This document shows, one piece after another, positions 6,736 through 11,477 of a stretch of 11,477 nt of DNA. Source of the DNA: an uncultured Collinsella sp. (lineage in GTDB: Bacteria > Actinomycetota > Coriobacteriia > Coriobacteriales > Coriobacteriaceae). Made by a program: the position numbers and the translations under genes. Below the pieces are notes generated by a model. That model had not been told where the DNA came from. It worked only from the letters and a program-made list of their open reading frames with translations, and made no database searches. Where the stretch lies: NCBI GenBank assembly GCA_902490325.1, contig CABUDJ010000068.1, forward strand, positions 1-11,477, given 5' to 3'. The first letter of the stretch is position 1. Every line of letters begins with the position of its first letter.

Positions 6736-7566
6736 TTAGGCCTCGTCGGTCTCGTGCGGGGTAATAGCCTCGACGGCAGAGACTGCCTTGGGCAACATGC
6801 CATCGGGCAGCGCGGTCTCAACCTCGCCCTTATCGCAGGCCTCGGCGAGTGCCGGATTAATGGGAAGCGTGCCCAAGATGTCGAGGTTATAGCGCTCTGC
6901 GACCTCGGGGAGCTTGCTTTTGCCAAAGACCTCGATCTTCTTGCCGCAGTCGGGGCACTCGATATAGCTCATGTTCTCGACGATGCCCAGAATGGGGACG
7001 TTCATCTTCTCGGCCATGTTGACCGCCTTGGCGACGATCATCGAGACCAGGTCCTGCGGGCTCGTGACGATGACGATGCCGTCGACGGGCAGCGACTGGA
7101 AGACGGTGAGCGCGACGTCGCCTGTTCCCGGAGGCATGTCGACCAGCAGGTAGTCGATGGGGCCCCACGAGGTCTCGCTCCAGAACTGCCTAATGGCGCC
7201 TGCGATGACCGGACCGCGCCAAAGGACGGGGTCGGTCTCGTTTTGGAGCAGAAGGTTGGAGCTCATGACCTTGACGCCGTGCTCGGAGATTTCGGGCAGC
7301 ATGAGGTTGCCAAGGGCATGGACGTGGCGTCCGCTCATGCCGAACATCTTGGGGATAGAGGGACCGGTGATGTCGGCATCGAGGACGCCGACCTTGTGGC
7401 CGTGACGGGCAAGCTCGGTGGCGATGGCACCGGTGACAAACGACTTGCCGACACCGCCCTTGCCGGAAAGCACGGCGATGACGCGTTTGACCTCGGACAG
7501 CGTGTTCTCCTCAAATTGCGACGGCGACGTTTGTCCGCCGGCGGCCTGTGCGTGCTCGCAACCCAT
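6736..7566 (-). CDS. mrp: Mrp/ApbC-type P-loop ATPase, iron-sulfur cluster carrier
   Basis: A 276-residue cytoplasmic ATPase of the Mrp/NBP35 family, whose members bind a labile Fe-S cluster as dimers and hand it to apoproteins. Visible features: the deviant Walker A SGKGGVGKS (34-42), switch I DADITGPSIPKMFG (63-76), the MRP signature LVDMPPGTGDVALT (141-154), and the CPDC pair (Cys204, Cys207) expected to hold the bridging cluster. The short N-terminus MGCEHAQ carries one extra Cys, but no full N-terminal Cys cluster and no DUF59 domain as in longer Mrp proteins. The frame is open upstream to 7623, but ATG 7566 is chosen because AAAGGAG (7573-7579) lies 6 nt before it. The TAA stop touches the GTG of the HI0933-family gene, so the two are almost certainly one transcript. 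A link to maturing redox enzymes is an inference. Confidence 0.94.
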   Translation of the reverse strand: MGCEHAQAAGGQTSPSQFEENTLSEVKRVIAVLSGKGGVGKSFVTGAIATELARHGHKVGVLDADITGPSIPKMFGMSGRHVHALGNLMLPEISEHGVKVMSSNLLLQNETDPVLWRGPVIAGAIRQFWSETSWGPIDYLLVDMPPGTGDVALTVFQSLPVDGIVIVTSPQDLVSMIVAKAVNMAEKMNVPILGIVENMSYIECPDCGKKIEVFGKSKLPEVAERYNLDILGTLPINPALAEACDKGEVETALPDGMLPKAVSAVEAITPHETDEA

Positions 7567-7572
7567 GTATGA

Positions 7573-7579
7573 CTCCTTT
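7573..7579 (-). promoter_or_regulatory. Ribosome binding site fixing the mrp start
   Basis: AAAGGAG on the minus strand lies 6 nt before the ATG at 7566-7564. It excludes the 19-codon longer frame starting at 7623. Confidence 0.85.
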
Positions 7580-7621
7580 GTATATGTTGGGGCCGGAGCC
7601 CCGTGATGTGACACGAGCGTC

Positions 7622-7651
7622 ATTGTACCCTCGTTTGCGAGCGGGAGTCAT
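7622..7651 (-). promoter_or_regulatory. Candidate promoter of the mrp operon
   Basis: On the minus strand ATGACT (7651-7646) and TACAAT (7627-7622) are separated by 18 bp. The -10 has one mismatch to consensus. The start point would fall near 7615, giving a leader of about 50 nt before the mrp ATG. The spacer contains a small CTCG-N4-CGAG dyad. Confidence 0.4.
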
Positions 7652-7662
7652 TTGCGATGCAT

Positions 7663-7697
7663 TTGGGCCGAGCGTGCTTGCAATACGATGGGCCCAA
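7663..7697 (-). repeat. Inverted repeat downstream of the LTA-synthase-family gene
   Basis: TTGGGCC (7663-7669) and GGCCCAA (7691-7697) form a perfect 7-bp dyad with a 21-nt loop, 15 nt past the stop codon at 7712. There is no T run on either strand, so it is at best a weak or factor-assisted terminator. Confidence 0.3.
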
Positions 7698-7711
7698 GCG
7701 AATGGGCGGGC

Positions 7712-9865
7712 TTACTGAACTTTGCTGGCGAACTCGAGGTATTGCATGCGCTGCAGCTTGTCGATCGTCGAGGTGTATGGGCTGTCTTCAGATTCCAAGT
7801 TGTAGCGCAGCCCGTCGGCACCGAGATAGCCGGCGACATTGATGGTGGGCACATCTGACCTTGTTGCAAGCAGGGCCTTTTGATAGTCGGTGAGCGGGGC
7901 GCCGATCTTATTAAGGGTAATGGCTGCAATCTCGTTTGCCCCGACGGTGTCGTAGACGTTGAGCTCGGTATTGCCGGCGATTTCATAGTTAGCCCAGACG
8001 AAATAGGTTGACTGATAGACACGGAAAGCGTGGCTTGCCGTATCTTCCTGAGGGTACAGCTCGTCGTTGAGAGTCGTTGCGGCGCTCGGCTGATGGTCGC
8101 CAAAAAAGACAAGAACAACCGGTCTGCCGATATTGCGGAGCTCGTTGATAAAGTACTCGAGGTCCCGGTCGGATGCGTTGATGCAGGTGAGATAGGTGTT
8201 GAGCGCGCTATTGGCGCCCTCGCTGGCTCCTTCGACCCAATAGTTTGTCAGCTCTTCGGCGGGAACGGTGCCATAGTCGTAGCCGCCGTGATTTTGCATC
8301 GTGACGTCAAAGATGAACTGCGGCGCTTCGTCGGTTCTAAGCAGGTCGAGTATCTTGTCGTAGGTGGCGTAGTCGCATACGCCGGCATGGTAACAGGGCG
8401 CACCTTCGAAATCGCCGATTGAAAGAAAGTCTCCAAAGCCCAGCTGCTGATAGATTTTATCTCGATGGTAGTTGACGGGGTTTTGCGGGTGCATAGCGGT
8501 GGCGGTATACCCAAGCTCTTTAAGGTCCTTTGCCAGGCTGTTGACGCCATTCATCTGATACAGCTGATAGGGGATCTTGCCTAATCCGACAAAGGCCGTT
8601 GTCGCTCCGGTCAAAAATTCGAATTCGGAGTTTGCCGTTCCGCCACCGGTGACCGAAGCGAGCATGGTGCCGCGAACAAGTGTGTCGGGAAGCGAGTTGT
8701 AGAATGCGGGGCCGGTGTACCCGGCCGCCTGGAGCTGCTCAAAGCACGAAAGGTCGCTAAAACTCTCATTCATGACGGCAACAATCGTCGGCTTGATTTC
8801 ATTGAACTGGGCAACGGCCGCCGCGCGCTGCTCGCTCGAGCCATACGTGCTGTCGTAGGTGGCGGCGAGCTCCTGCTCGATGCTCCGCGCCTCATCGGGC
8901 GTATAGTCTTCGGGCTTCTCAATGGGCAACTCGTTGACCATTTCGGTGAACGAAGTGATAAAACCCTGAGACGCATACGTGGTGATGGGCTGCCAACGGT
9001 CAAATCCAAAATTCAGCGCCTGCTCCAAGTCGATGCTGGAAAAGCCCGAGAGCCCCACAACGGTCACTAGCAGAAAAGCGCAGAGGTTAGCGGCGATTGC
9101 GGGGAAGACATGGGCGGGCGTACGGAGCTTTCTCGGTCGGATAAGCGAAAGAAGCCCCAGGGAAATCTCCAGCAGGGCTAGAGAGGTTACGATTCCGGCG
9201 GTAAAGGTAAACTCGTATCCCTCGCTCACTTCCATTGCGGTGCCAAGGGCCAAGATATCGCTTGGCAGGATGGCCTCGCCTTTAAACGTTATGACGAAGT
9301 GCTCGGCAATGCCAAGGATGCAACAGGCGACGGGCACGAGGGCCATGACGCCTCCATGACGCTGTCCCAGCAAATAAAGGGAGAGCAGAACCGTCGCGAG
9401 CAGCCCGACGGAAAACCCGAATGAGTTGGCGGGAATGCGATAGAACGTTTCGTTACAGGCAATTTCGAGTGAAACGAACGAGAGCGCTGAAACAGCGGCG
9501 ATGACAAGGATGTCACGGCAAATACAGGCAACCGTTCCCGTCGCAAGATCGGTTTGGTCGATAAGTCCCGAAACCAAGGGCTCGACAAGAAGTATGACGG
9601 CGGTAGCACCGAGCGCCGAATAAGAAAGGACCCATAGGGAATTGTCCTCATTTACGAGCAATTGATTCGTAATCCATGCAGCTACCATGCCGAGCGGGAT
9701 GAGGAGCGTCGCGCACCAAAAGACGCGGGCAATGGGCGGCTTTTCATTGTGTTTGATTGAAAAATATACGCGCACCACGACGATGGCCACGATAAGGACG
9801 GCGATGAATATGGGCAGATTGGCCATGTCGCTCGAAGTGATTTCAAGGGGGATATCTTCGGTCAT
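7712..9865 (-). CDS. LTA synthase family membrane protein (sulfatase/alkaline phosphatase fold)
   Basis: A 717-residue polytopic membrane protein with an extracellular alkaline-phosphatase-superfamily domain, like lipoteichoic acid synthases that move glycerol phosphate from phosphatidylglycerol to a growing polymer. About eight hydrophobic segments lie near 18-36, 47-70, 78-102, 113-136, 149-168, 172-193, 221-242 and 250-275. The catalytic domain runs from about 358: VAVMNESFSDL (metal-binding Glu367), GGGTANSEFEFLTG with the probable nucleophile Thr410, VTMQNHGGY (His526) and FFGDHQPS (Asp590, His591). It is longer in the membrane part than five-helix LtaS, so it may be a variant teichoic-acid or polysaccharide phosphoglycerol transferase; the fold is certain, the substrate is not. 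The start at ATG 9865 has AGAGGA 6 nt upstream and is preferred over the longer frame opening at 9940. It is divergent from uvrA. Confidence 0.9.
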   Translation of the reverse strand: MTEDIPLEITSSDMANLPIFIAVLIVAIVVVRVYFSIKHNEKPPIARVFWCATLLIPLGMVAAWITNQLLVNEDNSLWVLSYSALGATAVILLVEPLVSGLIDQTDLATGTVACICRDILVIAAVSALSFVSLEIACNETFYRIPANSFGFSVGLLATVLLSLYLLGQRHGGVMALVPVACCILGIAEHFVITFKGEAILPSDILALGTAMEVSEGYEFTFTAGIVTSLALLEISLGLLSLIRPRKLRTPAHVFPAIAANLCAFLLVTVVGLSGFSSIDLEQALNFGFDRWQPITTYASQGFITSFTEMVNELPIEKPEDYTPDEARSIEQELAATYDSTYGSSEQRAAAVAQFNEIKPTIVAVMNESFSDLSCFEQLQAAGYTGPAFYNSLPDTLVRGTMLASVTGGGTANSEFEFLTGATTAFVGLGKIPYQLYQMNGVNSLAKDLKELGYTATAMHPQNPVNYHRDKIYQQLGFGDFLSIGDFEGAPCYHAGVCDYATYDKILDLLRTDEAPQFIFDVTMQNHGGYDYGTVPAEELTNYWVEGASEGANSALNTYLTCINASDRDLEYFINELRNIGRPVVLVFFGDHQPSAATTLNDELYPQEDTASHAFRVYQSTYFVWANYEIAGNTELNVYDTVGANEIAAITLNKIGAPLTDYQKALLATRSDVPTINVAGYLGADGLRYNLESEDSPYTSTIDKLQRMQYLEFASKVQ

Positions 9866-9871
9866 GGACGT

Positions 9872-9877
9872 TCCTCT
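9872..9877 (-). promoter_or_regulatory. Ribosome binding site of the LTA-synthase-family gene
   Basis: AGAGGA on the minus strand, 6 nt before the ATG at 9865-9863. It supports this start over the ATG at 9940, which has no comparable site. Confidence 0.65.
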
Positions 9878-9885
9878 GTTACGGC

Positions 9886-9914
9886 AAATTAAGTTCAGTA
9901 TTAGATTACTGTAA
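9886..9914 (-). promoter_or_regulatory. Candidate promoter of the LTA-synthase-family gene
   Basis: On the minus strand TTACAG (9914-9909) and TAATTT (9891-9886) are separated by 17 bp and lie in the AT-rich part of the divergent intergenic region. The leader would be about 15 nt, just enough for the ribosome site. Confidence 0.4.
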
Positions 9915-9983
9915 CCTTTCCACGACATTTCGAGAAACAAAGCGCCCGATACGCAAAGCTAAAGGTCTGCGAATCTTGTATTA

Positions 9984-9997
9984 CGAACATCTGTGCG
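9984..9997 (+). promoter_or_regulatory. Candidate LexA/DinR SOS box upstream of uvrA
   Basis: CGAACATCTGTGCG matches the Gram-positive SOS operator CGAAC-N4-GTTCG at 9 of 10 specified positions (T to G in the right half). It lies 61 nt before the uvrA ATG and 13 nt upstream of TAAACT (10010-10015), a possible -10. Bound LexA would therefore cover the -35 zone. uvrA is a classic SOS gene, so the position fits; binding is inferred. Confidence 0.55.
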
Positions 9998-10009
9998 CGT
10001 CGAGTGCGC

Positions 10010-10015
10010 TAAACT
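10010..10015 (+). promoter_or_regulatory. Possible -10 element of uvrA
   Basis: TAAACT resembles a -10 hexamer, giving a start near 10022. The -35 region at 17 bp (ACATCT, 9987-9992) is poor and falls inside the SOS-box candidate. A second -10-like TATGAT (10025-10030) has no good -35 either. Confidence 0.3.
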
Positions 10016-10040
10016 CATCGGCAGTATGATTCGATGCAAT

Positions 10041-10053
10041 AGGAGGCAAGGAG
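10041..10053 (+). promoter_or_regulatory. Double ribosome binding site of uvrA
   Basis: AGGAGG (10041-10046) and AAGGAG (10048-10053) lie in tandem. The second is 5 nt from the ATG at 10059 and is the working site. Together they fix this start and exclude the 22-codon longer frame opening at 9993. Confidence 0.85.
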
Positions 10054-10058
10054 CTTCC

Positions 10059-11459
10059 ATGTCTGATTCTTCTATCGTTATTCGCGGCGCTCGTGAGCAC
10101 AACCTCCGTGATATCGATGTTTCCATTCCGCGTGACCAACTCGTGGTCATTACCGGTCTTTCTGGCTCGGGCAAGAGCTCGCTGGCATTTGACACTATCT
10201 ATGCCGAGGGCCAGCGTCGATACGTCGAGAGCCTTTCGAGCTATGCGCGCCAGTTCTTGGGTCAGATGGACAAACCCGACCTGGATTCAATCGACGGCCT
10301 TTCGCCGGCAGTGTCGATCGACCAAAAGACGACGTCTAAAAACCCTCGCTCGACGGTTGGCACCGTAACCGAGATTTATGACTATCTGCGCCTGCTGTTC
10401 GCCCGTGTGGGCACCCCGCACTGTCCCGAATGCGGCCGCGTCATTGAGCGTCAGACGACCGACCAGGTTGCCGACAAGGTCTTGGCGGCGGGGGAGGGCC
10501 GCCGCGCGTTTGTGCTGGCACCGGTGGTGCGCGGGCGAAAAGGCGAGTACACCAAACTGTTTGAGGACCTTCGCGCCGAGGGCTTTAGCCGCGTGCGTGT
10601 CGACGGTGAAGTGCGCTCGCTCGACGATCCGATCGATCTGGACAAGAAGTTCAAGCACGATATCGAGGTCGTAGTCGATCGCATCGTGATCCGTGAGAAC
10701 TCTCTGGGCCGTATCGCCGAGTCTGTTGAGCAAGCGACCGCGCTGGCTCACGGCAATGTAAACGTGTACATGCTGCCCGATCGTGATGCTCCCGAGGGGA
10801 CCGAGGGCGAGCTGCTGGAGTATTCGTTGGCCTTGGCGTGCCCGGAGCATGGACACTCCATCGATGACCTGCAGCCGCGCGATTTCTCGTTCAACGCGCC
10901 CTATGGCGCGTGCCCCGAGTGCGATGGCCTGGGTTTTAAGAAGACGGTCGATGCCGAGGCCCTAATCGAAGACCCCTCGAAGTCGATCGCCGACGGGGTC
11001 TTTGGCAGCCTGTTTGGCAACTCTAACTACTATCCGCAGATTTTCGCTGCGGTTTGTAAGCACTTCAAGGTGAGCGTCGATACGCCGTGGGAGGACTTGC
11101 CCCCTCGCGTGCGTCGTGCATTCTTGGATGGCCTGGGCGATACGAAGATTTCGGTCGACTATCAAAAGCTCGATGGGCGCCGCAGCCAGTGGGACACCAA
11201 GTTCTCGGGCGTGCGCAATATCCTGTACGAGCGCTATACCGAGACGACGAATGAGAACACCAAGGCGCGCTTGGAGAAGTACATCCGCGAGGAGCCGTGC
11301 TCGAGCTGCCACGGCGCTCGTTTGCGCTCCGAGATGCTCGCCGTCACCGTGGGCGGCAAGTCCATTTACGAGGTTTGTTGCCTGTCGTGCCGTGAATCGC
11401 TCGAGTTTTTTGAGGGCCTGGAGCTCACCGAGCGCCAACAGTTTATCGGCGGCCGTTGA
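10059..11459 (+). CDS. uvrA: UvrA, excinuclease ABC subunit A, N-terminal part; frame breaks at the window end
   Basis: UvrA is the dimeric, ATP-dependent damage sensor of nucleotide excision repair that loads UvrB. Its 466 visible residues cover the first half of a protein usually about 940-970 long. Seen: IVIRGAREHNL (6-16), Walker A GLSGSGKSS (33-41), YAEGQRRYVESLSSYARQFL (48-67), NPRSTVGTVTEIYDYLRLLF (95-114), CPEC (122-125), the UvrB-binding domain region (about 130-255), and the first zinc module with Cys261, His264, Cys285 and Cys288 around FSFNAPYGACPECDGLG (276-292). A further CSSC lies at 414-417. The ABC signature LSGGEAQRIRLA, expected about 20-30 residues beyond the end, is missing. 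The frame ends FIGGR then TGA (11457-11459), and none of the three frames of the last 20 nt continues the family. This is either a real truncation or, more likely, a sequence or assembly fault at a contig edge. Confidence 0.93.
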   Translation: MSDSSIVIRGAREHNLRDIDVSIPRDQLVVITGLSGSGKSSLAFDTIYAEGQRRYVESLSSYARQFLGQMDKPDLDSIDGLSPAVSIDQKTTSKNPRSTVGTVTEIYDYLRLLFARVGTPHCPECGRVIERQTTDQVADKVLAAGEGRRAFVLAPVVRGRKGEYTKLFEDLRAEGFSRVRVDGEVRSLDDPIDLDKKFKHDIEVVVDRIVIRENSLGRIAESVEQATALAHGNVNVYMLPDRDAPEGTEGELLEYSLALACPEHGHSIDDLQPRDFSFNAPYGACPECDGLGFKKTVDAEALIEDPSKSIADGVFGSLFGNSNYYPQIFAAVCKHFKVSVDTPWEDLPPRVRRAFLDGLGDTKISVDYQKLDGRRSQWDTKFSGVRNILYERYTETTNENTKARLEKYIREEPCSSCHGARLRSEMLAVTVGGKSIYEVCCLSCRESLEFFEGLELTERQQFIGGR

Positions 11460-11477
11460 CGCCGGCGCCGGGCCCCA

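Noticed and set aside
6754..7572. A 272-codon plus-strand frame opposite mrp
   Set aside because: It is an exact shadow of the mrp coding region with Asp/Gly/Leu-rich, motif-free sequence.
10287..10856. A 189-codon minus-strand frame opposite uvrA
   Set aside because: It is antisense to conserved UvrA motifs and has no independent support.

Overview
The window looks like chromosomal housekeeping DNA from a high-GC, Gram-positive, gut-type actinobacterium. The best guess is a member of the Coriobacteriia close to Collinsella. This rests on GC-rich codon use, strong AGGAGG-type ribosome binding sites, a LexA/DinR-type operator candidate, an LTA-synthase-family protein, and a coaE-uvrB-uvrA neighbourhood that recurs in Actinobacteria. 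The genus is an inference from style and synteny, not from a marker gene.

Layout. A strong intrinsic terminator (12-43) closes a gene that lies to the left of the window. A plus-strand run follows: coaE (dephospho-CoA kinase), a membrane-anchored lytic transglycosylase overlapping it by 8 nt, and uvrB, closed by a clear terminator at 3681-3723. From 3743 to 9865 everything is on the minus strand. In transcription order this is an LTA-synthase-family membrane sulfatase-fold protein, then an Mrp/ApbC-type Fe-S carrier ATPase, then an HI0933/BaiN-family flavoprotein whose GTG start touches the Mrp stop codon, then a hairpin, then a COG2509-type FAD-dependent dehydrogenase that converges on uvrB. 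A 193-bp divergent intergenic region (9866-10058) separates the LTA-synthase-family gene from uvrA, which reads rightward to the window edge.

How the genes fit together. UvrB and UvrA are partners in nucleotide excision repair. uvrA has a 13-of-14 match to the Gram-positive SOS box in its promoter region, and uvrB shows none. Mrp and the adjacent flavoprotein are probably translationally coupled, and the second flavoprotein may belong to the same redox-related group. The transglycosylase and the LTA-synthase-family protein act at the cell envelope.

I found no mobile element, CRISPR array, tRNA or rRNA, and no gene-free stretch over 300 bases. I also found no evidence for an entirely new system. 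The oddities most worth checking are the uvrA reading frame, which stops after 466 codons just before its ABC signature, with sequence after the break that does not continue the family; the uvrA SOS-box candidate; and the zero-gap, in-frame mrp/flavoprotein junction.
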